Shown here piece by piece: positions 1 to 8,364 of a DNA stretch of 61,841 nt. The notes below the pieces were generated by a model. That model did no database searches. It had not been told where the DNA came from and saw nothing but the letters and a program-made list of their open reading frames with translations. Source of the DNA: Hungatella sp. UBA5385 (GTDB lineage Bacteria > Bacillota > Clostridia > Lachnospirales > Lachnospiraceae); NCBI GenBank assembly GCA_002409995.1, contig DHOR01000059.1, positions 7,594-69,434 of the forward strand. The letters are read 5' to 3'. How positions within the stretch are numbered: the stretch's first letter is position 1; each line of letters opens with the position of its first letter. The position numbers were made by a program, and so were the translations under genes.

Positions 1-26
1 AGGGTCGAACCCCTTAGGTAAAAATC

Positions 27-452
27 CTAGTGTTCTTTTAATTTGTGAATCAGAGCTTCCTTTAGTACATGAGAAAAGTTAATGTTTTGCTCCAGAGCGG
101 CATTGTTAAGCCAGACTGGAATTGTCAGTGTCTTTTTAACAGATTTCTCAAAGTGTGCTTTGGCATATTCCTCAACATCAACAGCTACCAGATTAATAAA
201 TGCAGAATCAGCTGCAGGTACTACATCAAGTTCTTCAGCAACTTTTATATGGATATCATCCATATTAGAGGCGGCTGGAATCTCCTCTCCATCCATATGA
301 AGGGTATGCAGATATCCTGCAAGGCAGTCCACAGCCATCTGCATAGCTTCTTCCAGGGTATCACCGCAGGTACCAAGCCAGTCTAGATCCGGGAAAATAA
401 CGGAATAGCCATTTTCATCTTTAAAAAAGCAAGCCGGATATACAGATAACAT
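27..452 (-). CDS. HicB-family antitoxin-like protein, toxin partner not visible
   Basis: The 141-residue protein has the HicB layout: an N-terminal partial RNase H-like fold (about residues 1-65, including YSVIFPDLDWLGTCGDTLEEA) and a C-terminal ribbon-helix-helix-like segment (LTIPVWLNNAALEQNINFSH, then VLKEALIHKL). Family members neutralise the mRNA interferase HicA and repress their own promoter. No hicA lies upstream, where it usually sits. Downstream sequence ends at the window edge after 26 bases, so a reversed hicB-hicA order cannot be excluded. The start has a good AGGAGGTG site at a normal distance. Family assignment is fairly sure; toxin neutralisation is inference. Confidence 0.75.
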   Translation of the reverse strand: MLSVYPACFFKDENGYSVIFPDLDWLGTCGDTLEEAMQMAVDCLAGYLHTLHMDGEEIPAASNMDDIHIKVAEELDVVPAADSAFINLVAVDVEEYAKAHFEKSVKKTLTIPVWLNNAALEQNINFSHVLKEALIHKLKEH

Positions 453-481
453 AGAAACACCTCCTATCTTTTGGTACTCTA

Positions 482-521
482 ATTATAACATGGAGCACGT
501 ATTGATTCAATACGTGCTCCA
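482..521 (-). promoter_or_regulatory. hicB-type promoter overlapping a perfect palindrome
   Basis: Read on the minus strand, TTGAAT (510-505) and TATAAT (487-482) are separated by exactly 17 bases. A perfect inverted repeat with 14-bp arms and a 3-nt centre (491-521) covers the -35 box and spacer. No U-run follows it, so it fits an operator better than a terminator. Self-repression by the HicB-like protein is the natural inference. Confidence 0.6.
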
Positions 522-570
522 AAGATTCTATGTTATCTTATTGTCAATCTATAATGGATTTTAATGGGCT

Positions 571-1890
571 TTAGTAGCCTTTCATGTAGTCTCCGTGGGC
601 CTCGATCAGCTCATCACACATAGCAATAATATCAGGTATATTCAGCTCAGCAGCAGTGTGGGGGTCCATCATGGCTGCCTGATAGATGGCTGCTCTGTCT
701 TTGGTTCTGGCGGCTTCGATGGTAAGAAGCTGTGGGGAAATATTGCTCATATTCATAGCAGCCAGCTGAAGGGGCAAAGGTCCTACATGACAGGGGGTAA
801 TTCCGCTTCCGTCAACCAGACAGGGAACTTCCACACAGGCATCAGCTGGCAGATTGTCAATGAGACCGTGGTTGATGACATTGCCGCCTATTTTGTAAGG
901 CTTATTGGTAACAATTGCCTCCATGATATATGAGGCGTACTCTAAAGAACGCTCATGAGTTACTTTTCCGTCTTTTAGAATGTTTTCCTTATCCTGTTCC
1001 CATTCAGCAATCTGTTTGATACAGCGGCGTGGATATTCGTCTAAAGGAATCTGATAGTCCTCAATCATTTCCGGATAACGGCTCTTGATGAAAAATGGAT
1101 TATATTCTGCGTTGTGTTCGCTGGACTCTGTGCAGTAGTAGCCAAGATGACGGATGTATTCATAACGAACCATATCATTATGTTTTTCTTCTTTGTTTTT
1201 CTTGTCAGCAAGGCGGCGGATCTCAGGATACAGGTCATTGTCATCCTTGTCGCGAAGCTCCAGAAGCCATGCCATATGGTTGATTCCTGCAATTAATTCT
1301 GTGCGGCCTTCCAGTTTGTCCTCCATACCAAGTCCTTTTAAAACGGTTTCAGAACAGGTCTGGACACTGTGGCATAAGCCGATGGTTTTTACATTGGTGT
1401 AACGCTGCATATATCCGGTGAGCATTGCCATAGGATTGGTATAATTTAAGAAATAAGCATCAGGACAGACCTCTTCCATATCCCTTGCAAATTCTTCAAG
1501 TACCGGGATTGTCCGCAGAGCACGCATAATTCCGCCGATTCCCAGTGTATCTGCAATGGTCTGCTTTAAGCCGTATTTCTTAGGGATTTCAAAATCCAGA
1601 ATGGTGCATGGATCGTAACCTCCTACCTGAATGGCGTTGACAACAAAGGTTGCATCCTTTAATGCTGCCTTTCGGTTAGGAACTCCCAGATAGGTGGTGA
1701 TGGTGGACCTGCCTTCATTTATATTTTTGTTGATTGCGGATAAAATAATATAGGAATCCTTTAACTGCTCCTCGTCAATGTCGTATAAGGCAATCTCTGC
1801 ATTCTGCAATGCAGGGGTGCACATGCAGTCACCCAGTACATTTCTGGTAAATATTGTGCTTCCTGCTCCCATAAATGTGATCTTTAACAT
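571..1890 (-). CDS. melA: GH4 alpha-galactosidase (MelA-type), NAD- and metal-dependent
   Basis: The 439-residue protein is a typical length for glycoside hydrolase family 4, whose members hydrolyse alpha-galactosides or related sugars by an NAD-dependent redox-elimination mechanism in the cytoplasm. Visible features are the N-terminal Rossmann motif MGAGSTIFTRNVLGD (about residues 7-21), the NYTNPMAM segment (149-156), and the metal-binding Cys173-His174 (GLCHSVQ) and His205 (GINHMAW). The CHS form and overall sequence resemble MelA rather than 6-phospho-glucosidases, but substrate choice within GH4 is hard to read from sequence. It is transcribed away from an AraC regulator at 2025, its probable activator. 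An AAAGGAAAGG site precedes the ATG. Confidence 0.88.
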   Translation of the reverse strand: MLKITFMGAGSTIFTRNVLGDCMCTPALQNAEIALYDIDEEQLKDSYIILSAINKNINEGRSTITTYLGVPNRKAALKDATFVVNAIQVGGYDPCTILDFEIPKKYGLKQTIADTLGIGGIMRALRTIPVLEEFARDMEEVCPDAYFLNYTNPMAMLTGYMQRYTNVKTIGLCHSVQTCSETVLKGLGMEDKLEGRTELIAGINHMAWLLELRDKDDNDLYPEIRRLADKKNKEEKHNDMVRYEYIRHLGYYCTESSEHNAEYNPFFIKSRYPEMIEDYQIPLDEYPRRCIKQIAEWEQDKENILKDGKVTHERSLEYASYIMEAIVTNKPYKIGGNVINHGLIDNLPADACVEVPCLVDGSGITPCHVGPLPLQLAAMNMSNISPQLLTIEAARTKDRAAIYQAAMMDPHTAAELNIPDIIAMCDELIEAHGDYMKGY

Positions 1891-2024
1891 AAAATACTCT
1901 TCCTTTCCTTTGAATTTGATTGTAGTCTTTCTAAGAAAAGTATATAATGAGATGGAGTTTTGGAATAGAGAAATTGTTTCATAATAATTGTCATTTTGTT
2001 GTATTATGGTATGGAGGAAGGATT

Positions 2025-2795
2025 TTGAAGGTTTTATACTGTGGAAGAGAAGATTGTGAAAGAGGACATTTTTTCGGACCTGCTGTAAGGACTCATTATT
2101 TGATTCATTTTGTGTTGGAAGGAAAGGGCATTATTAAGACAGAAGATGGTGTTTTTGATGTAAAAAAAGGAGAGGCATTTTTAATCCGTCCGGAAGAGGT
2201 GACCTATTATCAGGCAGATAGGGAGGAACCCTGGACATATGCATGGATTGCTTTTGATGGAGAAGAAGCAGGTGTTATGCTGCAGCAATATTATCCTGAT
2301 TCTCATAATCCTGTATGTGCTATGGGCGAAATTGACCAGATTGCCGGATATTTTACAGAACTCATAAAATCCTTTGGAAGTGCAAGAGAGAATAAGGAAA
2401 GAGTTCTTGGATATTTTTATTTGATTATGGCAGGCTTGATACGGACAGGGAAGAGCGGCGGGCTGGTGGATGAAGAGGGGTATTATAAAAGAGCTGTGTT
2501 CTTTATCTCCCATAACTACAGCTATCCCATTCAGATTCAGGAAATCGCTGATTATGTTGGAATTGACAGAACTTATCTGTACCGGATTTTTATGAAGCAG
2601 TCCGGTCGGTCACCTAAGCAGTATCTAAGCGGATATCGTTTGAATGAGGCAAAGATTATGCTGCGTAATACAAAATACAGAATTACAGAAATTGCCTATT
2701 CCTGCGGTTATCATGATTCATCCTCTTTCTGCAAGCATTTTCAGAAGGAAATGCAGATGAGACCTGCGGAATATAGAAAAAAGAATTCAATATAA
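2025..2795 (+). CDS. AraC-family regulator divergent from melA
   Basis: I place the start at a TTG (2025) because GGAGGAAGG ends 3 bases before it, whereas the in-frame ATG at 1947 has no ribosome site. This gives 256 residues. The N-terminal half is a cupin-like sugar-sensing domain (VRTHYLIHFVLEGKGIIKTE). The C-terminal roughly 100 residues hold two helix-turn-helix motifs (IQEIADYVGIDRTYLYRIFM and ITEIAYSCGYHDSSSFCKHF). Members activate sugar-use genes when their ligand binds. The 134-bp gap shared with melA suggests control of melA by an alpha-galactoside. Family is certain; target is inferred. Confidence 0.88.
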   Translation: MKVLYCGREDCERGHFFGPAVRTHYLIHFVLEGKGIIKTEDGVFDVKKGEAFLIRPEEVTYYQADREEPWTYAWIAFDGEEAGVMLQQYYPDSHNPVCAMGEIDQIAGYFTELIKSFGSARENKERVLGYFYLIMAGLIRTGKSGGLVDEEGYYKRAVFFISHNYSYPIQIQEIADYVGIDRTYLYRIFMKQSGRSPKQYLSGYRLNEAKIMLRNTKYRITEIAYSCGYHDSSSFCKHFQKEMQMRPAEYRKKNSI

Positions 2796-2908
2796 ATGCA
2801 TAAGTTTATTAAGAATTTCTAAGGATGATTGATGACTGGAAAAAAACGTGGTAATCTGGAATTGTTTCATAACAGACACACATAAAATCGAAATGGAGGG
2901 CTTATGAT

Positions 2909-3268
2909 ATGGGCTGCCTTGGTAATTTATTATGGTTTATAACCGGAGGCTTTTTAAGCGGGCTTAGCTGGCTCCTTGCAGGGTGTCTCTGGTGTATTAC
3001 AATTATAGGAATACCGGTTGGGCTGCAGTGTTTTAAATTTGCAGGATTAAGCTTTTTTCCATTTGGGAAAGAGGTTCGGTATGGAGGCGGAGCAGGATCA
3101 CTTCTGCTTAATATTATCTGGCTGCTTGTATCAGGGCTGCCTCTTGCCGTAGAATCAGCTATTTTGGGAGCTATATTATGCATTACCATTATTGGAATTC
3201 CCTTTGGATTACAGCACTTTAAAATTGCAAAACTGGCACTGATGCCGTTTGGAAGTGAGGTTTATTGA
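2909..3268 (+). CDS. YccF-domain small membrane protein
   Basis: The 119-residue hydrophobic protein carries two copies of the YccF (DUF307) unit. Each has an ITIIGIP motif followed by GLQ-x-FK and a PFG-x-EV end (about residues 29-52 and 92-118). The family is integral to the membrane and its biochemical role is unknown. The ATG follows a GGAGGG site. Its stop codon overlaps the next gene's start (TGATG), so translation of the EcsC-like protein is probably coupled to it. Confidence 0.85.
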   Translation: MGCLGNLLWFITGGFLSGLSWLLAGCLWCITIIGIPVGLQCFKFAGLSFFPFGKEVRYGGGAGSLLLNIIWLLVSGLPLAVESAILGAILCITIIGIPFGLQHFKIAKLALMPFGSEVY

Positions 3269-4059
3269 TGTTTTTTAGTAACAGAAAGACACCGGAGGAA
3301 AAACAGTGGGCTGCGCTTAGGAAAAGCGAGGCCCGCTTTTTGGAAAAACAAAAGGAGAGCAATGCATCATTTATCAATGAAAAACTGGATAAGGTGGTAC
3401 CGGAAAAGCTTCAGAATACTCTGGATATTGCCTTTTATAAGGCATTTCAGATGGTGTTTTTAAAAGGTACGGGCATGATTGAGAAAACCTATCAGAAGGA
3501 TAAGAGAGAATTTACCTATAAGATGAATGCTTATGCAGTGGAACTGAAAAAGTCGGGAAAGACTATGAATGCATTTAATAAACACGCCCAGTCAGCCAAT
3601 CTAAAAAACCTTATGGTATCGGGAGTGGAAGGGATTGGAACAGGGCTTCTTGGCATTGGAATTCCTGATATTCCCCTGTTTGCTGCTCTGATTTTAAAGA
3701 GCATTTATGAAATCGCTTTAAGCTATGGTTACAGCTATGAGTCAAAGGAAGAGCAGGTATTTATCTTAAAGCTGATTTATACCTCTTTAGATCATGGAGA
3801 TGATTTATACAGAGGGAATGATACCATTGACCGATGGATTGAAGATGGTTTAAGGCAGACGGAAAAGGAGAAGCTGCTGAAGCTGACTGCCTACAGGCTT
3901 TCTGAGGAAATGCTCTATATGAAGTTTATACAGGGGATTCCCATTGTGGGTGTTGTGGGGGGAATCTCAGATTCTGTTTATTTGAAGAGAATTACAGATT
4001 ATGCACAGTTGAAATACAAACGAAGATTTTTAACAGACAGAGAGAAGAAAAAGGATTAG
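3268..4059 (+). CDS. EcsC family protein
   Basis: The 263-residue protein matches the EcsC family: a basic, helical N-terminus, then a glycine-rich hydrophobic stretch (GVEGIGTGLLGIGIPDIPLF, about residues 118-137) and a second one near the C-terminus (IQGIPIVGVVGGISDSVY). In Bacillus, EcsC accompanies the EcsAB transporter, but here its neighbours are YccF and an ABC-F ATPase. The ATG overlaps the preceding stop. The next gene begins three bases after its stop, so the three genes look like one operon. Molecular function is unknown. Confidence 0.8.
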   Translation: MFFSNRKTPEEKQWAALRKSEARFLEKQKESNASFINEKLDKVVPEKLQNTLDIAFYKAFQMVFLKGTGMIEKTYQKDKREFTYKMNAYAVELKKSGKTMNAFNKHAQSANLKNLMVSGVEGIGTGLLGIGIPDIPLFAALILKSIYEIALSYGYSYESKEEQVFILKLIYTSLDHGDDLYRGNDTIDRWIEDGLRQTEKEKLLKLTAYRLSEEMLYMKFIQGIPIVGVVGGISDSVYLKRITDYAQLKYKRRFLTDREKKKD

Positions 4060-4062
4060 ATC

Positions 4063-5952
4063 ATGTTATATCAGATTACAGACGGAACTGTGACAATTGG
4101 CGGGCAGCTGATTCTGTCACATATTAATTTTGAAATAAAGGGAAATGAAAAAATAGCAGTGGTTGGGAAAAACGGCGCAGGTAAGACAACGCTGCTTCGG
4201 CTGATTGCAGGAGAACTGGAATTGGACAGAGACGATAAAAGGCAGGGAGTGGGAATTGCCTCTTCCAGAAGTCTGACTATGGGGATGCTGAAGCAGCAGG
4301 CGTTTTCTGATTTGAATAAAACTGTGGAAGAGGTACTTTTAGAAAGCTGCCCAAGCAGGGAGACATTTTCCAGAGAACGGTTTGAGTATGAGAGGGAATA
4401 TGACATTCTCTTTACTGGTTTTGGGTTTTTAAAAAGCCATAAGAAAAAACGGCTTTCTGAATTCTCAGGCGGGGAGCAGACGAAGATCGCGCTGATTCGT
4501 CTGCTTCTGGAGAAACCGGATATTCTTCTTCTGGACGAGCCTACCAATCATCTGGATATTAAAACCTCAGAATGGCTGGAGCAGTATATGCAGCAATACG
4601 AAAAGGCAGTGGTGATGGTGTCCCATGACCGCTTTTTTCTGGACCAGACGGCTGAGGTGGTCTATGAGGCGGCAGGTGGAAGGCTTACCAGATATTCGGG
4701 GAATTATACTCATTACAGGGAGGAGAAGCTTAAGAGTATCAGGCTTCAGACAAAGGCTTATGAGCGGCAGCAGGAGGAGCTTGACCGGTTAAATCAACTG
4801 GTGGAGCGGTTTAAGCACAAACCTAAAAAGGCATCCTTCGCAAGGTCCAAGAAAAAGGCAATGGAGCGAATGGAGCGGATTGCTAAACCTGAGGAAGATG
4901 ATGTTCATATTTTTACAGGTTCTATTGACCCTCTGTTTCCGGGTAGTAAGTGGGTATTTGAGGCTGAGCATTTAAAGATTGGTTATGATAAACCACTTTT
5001 GGAACTGTCTCTGAGAATAAAAAAAGGGCAGAAGATTGGACTTTTAGGCCCCAATGGAGCTGGGAAAACAACATTTCTCAAGACTGTGGCAGGGCTGCTG
5101 CCTCCTTTATCGGGAGTGTATTCTCTTGGAAATAACATTACTTTTGGATATTTTGACCAGCATTCCGCTGAGATTGAATCTGAGAAAACAGTAGCAGAAC
5201 ATTTTCACGATTTATTTCCTGTTATGACGGAAAAAGAGATGAGAAGTGTTCTTGGAGCTTATCTATTTGGAGGAAGCCAGGCTGCAAAAAGAGTTTCTTC
5301 TCTTTCGGGAGGTGAGAAGTCAAGGCTGGTGCTTGCAGAGCTTCTTACCAGCAGACCTAATTTTCTGATTCTGGATGAGCCTACCAATCATATGGATATT
5401 CAGGCCAAGGAGACCTTGGAGTCTGCATTTAAGGCTTACACTGGTACTATATTGTTCGTTTCTCATGACAGGTATTTTATCAGACAGGTGGCAGATTCTG
5501 TTCTTATTTTTGAAAATTCTTCGGCAATGTATTATCCGTTTGGATATGAGCATTATCTGGAGAGAAGCAGAAGGGGAAAAGCGGGAGAAGGGCTTGCTGC
5601 GCAGATGAAGGCAGAGGAACAGGCTCTTATTGCAGGAATCCGTGCAGTTCCTAAAGCAGAACGCCATCGATTAAGGGAGATTTCTGCAGAAGAGACATAT
5701 TTAGACTGGCGTTTTAAGGCTATTATGGAGAAAATGGAGCCAGCAGAGGAGTATTATGAAAGCCTTTGTGAGAGGAAACAGGAATTAACACAGCTGTGGC
5801 ATTCCAGTGAAGGTTTCTGGAGTGGAGAGGTTTGGGACAGACAAAAAGAATATGACAGTCTTTCTGCAGAATGCCAGAATGCCTGGGAAGTGTGGAATGA
5901 ACTTTGCTTCCAGTGGTATGAAACTGCTTTTGAAGAGGATATTTTAATTTAA
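4063..5952 (+). CDS. ABC-F family ATPase, ribosome-associated type
   Basis: The 629-residue protein has two ABC ATPase domains and no membrane segment, the mark of ABC-F proteins, which act on the ribosomal E site and include antibiotic-protection factors. Domain 1 has Walker A GKNGAGKTT (about residue 35), signature SGGEQ and Walker B LLLDEPTNHLD. Domain 2 has GPNGAGKTT (about 329), LSGGEKS and FLILDEPTNHMD. Between them is the charged linker (about 220-280), and a helical C-terminal extension follows residue 520. Whether this one gives drug resistance or serves general translation cannot be told from sequence. It closes the YccF-EcsC-ABC-F operon. Confidence 0.88.
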   Translation: MLYQITDGTVTIGGQLILSHINFEIKGNEKIAVVGKNGAGKTTLLRLIAGELELDRDDKRQGVGIASSRSLTMGMLKQQAFSDLNKTVEEVLLESCPSRETFSRERFEYEREYDILFTGFGFLKSHKKKRLSEFSGGEQTKIALIRLLLEKPDILLLDEPTNHLDIKTSEWLEQYMQQYEKAVVMVSHDRFFLDQTAEVVYEAAGGRLTRYSGNYTHYREEKLKSIRLQTKAYERQQEELDRLNQLVERFKHKPKKASFARSKKKAMERMERIAKPEEDDVHIFTGSIDPLFPGSKWVFEAEHLKIGYDKPLLELSLRIKKGQKIGLLGPNGAGKTTFLKTVAGLLPPLSGVYSLGNNITFGYFDQHSAEIESEKTVAEHFHDLFPVMTEKEMRSVLGAYLFGGSQAAKRVSSLSGGEKSRLVLAELLTSRPNFLILDEPTNHMDIQAKETLESAFKAYTGTILFVSHDRYFIRQVADSVLIFENSSAMYYPFGYEHYLERSRRGKAGEGLAAQMKAEEQALIAGIRAVPKAERHRLREISAEETYLDWRFKAIMEKMEPAEEYYESLCERKQELTQLWHSSEGFWSGEVWDRQKEYDSLSAECQNAWEVWNELCFQWYETAFEEDILI

Positions 5953-6094
5953 CAGGAAAGTACGCTATCTTAAAGAAAAGCAGGAAAAGTCAGTTAAAAA
6001 CTGTATTGCCCATTGTAAGAAATACCTTACTTGCGGTATATAAGTAAGTAGATCAATCAATGGCGTTTTATACGCAGCAGAAAGGGGAATACAG

Positions 6095-7246
6095 ATGAAC
6101 AGACTAAATCAGGGCTGGATTGCAGAGGCAACTGAGAAAATGCTTCACAAAATGGAATGGGTCAGTGAGAAGTCAAGGAACAAGATACCCTACACAACGG
6201 TAAATGGAGTCCATGATGACAGAAGTACCGTGGAAGGCGGCATAGATGACGGAATCAACTGGTGGTGCAATGGTTTCTGGGGCGGTATGATGTGGCAGAT
6301 GTATCATACAACGGGAGATAACCGTTATGCGGAAATCGCGAGAGTATCAGAGGGCAAATTAGATCGGTGTTTTAGTGACTTTTATGGACTTCACCATGAT
6401 GTTGGGTTTATGTATCTGCCAACGGCTGTGGCTGATTATTGTTTAACAGGGAATGAGGAATCCAAAAAACGGGGGCTTCATGCAGCCAATCTTCTGGCAG
6501 GAAGATTTAACCCTGTTGGTAAATTCATCAGAGCATGGAATGAGGATCTGACCGGCAAAGAAGACAGAACAGGCTGGGCAATTATTGACTGTCTCTTTAA
6601 TATCCCTCTTCTTTACTGGGCAACAGAGGAGACAAAGGACCCACGTTTTAAACAGATTGCCATGCTTCATGCAGATACTGTTATGGAGAATTTTGTAAGA
6701 CCGGACGGTTCAGTCCGCCATATTGTGGAATTCGATCCTGAAACAGGGGAATATGTAAGAGATTACGGCGGTCAGGGCTATTGTCAGGGTTCTTCCTGGA
6801 CAAGAGGACAGTCCTGGGGACTCTACGGATTCCTTATGAGCTTCCGTCATACCGGGAAAGAGGAATATTTAAATACAGCTAAGAAAATTGCTCATTATTT
6901 TATTGCAAATATCCCTGAGGACGGGCTGATTCCTGTGGATTTCAGACAGCCTGCAGACCCACTTTGGTATGATGATACAGCGGCAGCCATAGCAGCCTGC
7001 GGCCTGTTAGAGATTGCAGCACAGGTTGGAGAGCTTGAGCAGGAGATGTACTTAAATGCAGCCTATAAGCTGTTAAAGGCTTTATATGATAACCACTGTG
7101 ATTTTACAGAGGACAATGACTGTGTTCTTACCAAATGTTCATCTTCTTACCATGCAGAGGATCATGAATTTGCTATTATTTACGGAGATTATTTCTTCCT
7201 TGAGGCACTTTTAAAGATCAGAGGAAATGATTTCTACCTGTGGTAA
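6095..7246 (+). CDS. GH88 unsaturated glucuronyl hydrolase
   Basis: The 383-residue protein fits glycoside hydrolase family 88 (relative of GH105), cytoplasmic enzymes that hydrate the double bond left on uronic acids by polysaccharide lyases and so free the neighbouring sugar. Family hallmarks are GLHHDVGFMYLPTAV with Asp102 and GWAIIDCLFNIPLLYW with Asp165, matching the two catalytic aspartates. GSSWTRGQSWGLYGF and DDTAAAIAACGLLEIA follow. No signal peptide is present. Substrate could be a glycosaminoglycan or pectin-type disaccharide. No lyase gene is in this window. It converges on an AraC regulator only 12 bases away. Confidence 0.87.
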   Translation: MNRLNQGWIAEATEKMLHKMEWVSEKSRNKIPYTTVNGVHDDRSTVEGGIDDGINWWCNGFWGGMMWQMYHTTGDNRYAEIARVSEGKLDRCFSDFYGLHHDVGFMYLPTAVADYCLTGNEESKKRGLHAANLLAGRFNPVGKFIRAWNEDLTGKEDRTGWAIIDCLFNIPLLYWATEETKDPRFKQIAMLHADTVMENFVRPDGSVRHIVEFDPETGEYVRDYGGQGYCQGSSWTRGQSWGLYGFLMSFRHTGKEEYLNTAKKIAHYFIANIPEDGLIPVDFRQPADPLWYDDTAAAIAACGLLEIAAQVGELEQEMYLNAAYKLLKALYDNHCDFTEDNDCVLTKCSSSYHAEDHEFAIIYGDYFFLEALLKIRGNDFYLW

Positions 7247-7258
7247 TTAACAGGAGAA

Positions 7259-8050
7259 TCAGTGCCTTCTGTAGTGCTCCCGATACTGGCTGGGAGTCAT
7301 AGCCTGATACTTTTTAAACTGGCGCATAAAGTGAAGTTCACTGTCATAACCGCAAAATTCAGCCAGTGACTGAATGGACATATCTGTAGTGCGCAAATAG
7401 AAGCATGCATTTTTTAAACGGGCAGCGATCACATCCTGCATACAGGATACACCAAACAGCTCTTTATATAAATGCTGAAAATAAGAAGGACTCATGAGGA
7501 CCATCCGGGACATTTCCCTGATGGTCCATTTTCTATGTGGAGCATTGAGAATTGCCATGCGAAGCTCATTCATTGCCTGATAGTTTTTGTTGGAGGTGGC
7601 TGCATCCGGTATTGAGTGAAGCTGGGAAGCCAAGGAGTAGAGGAGGGTTCTCATTAAGGAATCTAAAATCTCTTCTTTGTAGGGATTGTCGGAATGTTTT
7701 TCAAGTACAATGAGTCTGGCATATTCGGACAGATGGCCTACATAAGCTAAAGGGTGCGGTTTATTAAAGGGGATGTCAAGGCTTAAGAGAAATGGCAAAT
7801 CTTGTTCCTCAATGTCAAAATGAATCCAGTCATCATTGTAGTGAGGAGACAGACAGCCGTAGTGGACAGGGGCAAATTTATCATAGAGAATGGCTGTGTT
7901 TGCCGGTGTGTTAATGATCTTTCCCTCCACCTCAAAAAATGCTTCCGTTTTAATAAAGAGAAGCGTGTAGTCAGGTGACCCATTTGGTCTGCGCATATCC
8001 AGTGCAGACAGATGTTTGGAATCATAGCCGCAATTGTATATTGAAAACAT
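7259..8050 (-). CDS. AraC-family regulator convergent with the GH88 gene
   Basis: The 263-residue protein has an N-terminal cupin-like domain and a C-terminal double helix-turn-helix (IREMSRMVLMSPSYFQHLYK near 176-195 and IQSLAEFCGYDSELHFMRQF near 226-245), ending in the family's usual MTPSQYREHY. The likely target is the neighbouring GH88 gene or the aldehyde dehydrogenase upstream; neither is proven. A TATAAT box and an inverted repeat lie just upstream of its start. Confidence 0.87.
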   Translation of the reverse strand: MFSIYNCGYDSKHLSALDMRRPNGSPDYTLLFIKTEAFFEVEGKIINTPANTAILYDKFAPVHYGCLSPHYNDDWIHFDIEEQDLPFLLSLDIPFNKPHPLAYVGHLSEYARLIVLEKHSDNPYKEEILDSLMRTLLYSLASQLHSIPDAATSNKNYQAMNELRMAILNAPHRKWTIREMSRMVLMSPSYFQHLYKELFGVSCMQDVIAARLKNACFYLRTTDMSIQSLAEFCGYDSELHFMRQFKKYQAMTPSQYREHYRRH

Positions 8051-8079
8051 AAAAATCCCCCTTTTCCTTGTATTGTTAC

Positions 8080-8111
8080 ATTATACTCCCCTTTCATGGT
8101 TATGAAAAGGG
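8080..8111 (-). promoter_or_regulatory. Promoter and inverted repeat upstream of the AraC gene
   Basis: On the minus strand a TATAAT (8085-8080) sits 30 bases from the AraC start codon. A near-perfect inverted repeat (10-bp arms with one mismatch, CCCCTTTCAT and ATGAAAAGGG, 8088-8111) lies where the -35 region would be. This suggests an operator for autoregulation. The rest of the gap to 8365 is very AT-rich. It holds a possible weak promoter for the aldehyde dehydrogenase (TTGAAA, N17, TAAGAT near 8278-8306) and nothing else I recognise. Confidence 0.4.
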
Positions 8112-8364
8112 TAATTGGTTGAATTGTTAAAAAAATAATGAACTTTTTCCTGGTAATTAAGAAATCACCTAAAAGTTTTTAATAAAATTTCTCAAAAGGA
8201 AAACAATAAACCATTAACTTCCTATATAATGTAAAGTTATCTAAAAAATATTTAGGTTGTTAATTAAATAATTAATATTGAAAAAGAAAATTGTTAATGT
8301 TAAGATTATTATACAGGTAATAGAAACGTAACTATTTATTAAGAAAAAAGAAAGGAGAAACACA

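Noticed and set aside
1..26. tRNA T-arm-like bases (GGGGTTCGACC on the minus strand)
   Set aside because: The rest of a tRNA would overlap the HicB coding end and does not fold; only a short edge fragment is visible.
491..521. Perfect hairpin as a terminator for melA
   Set aside because: No U-run follows in either direction and it coincides with the hicB promoter, so an operator is the better reading.
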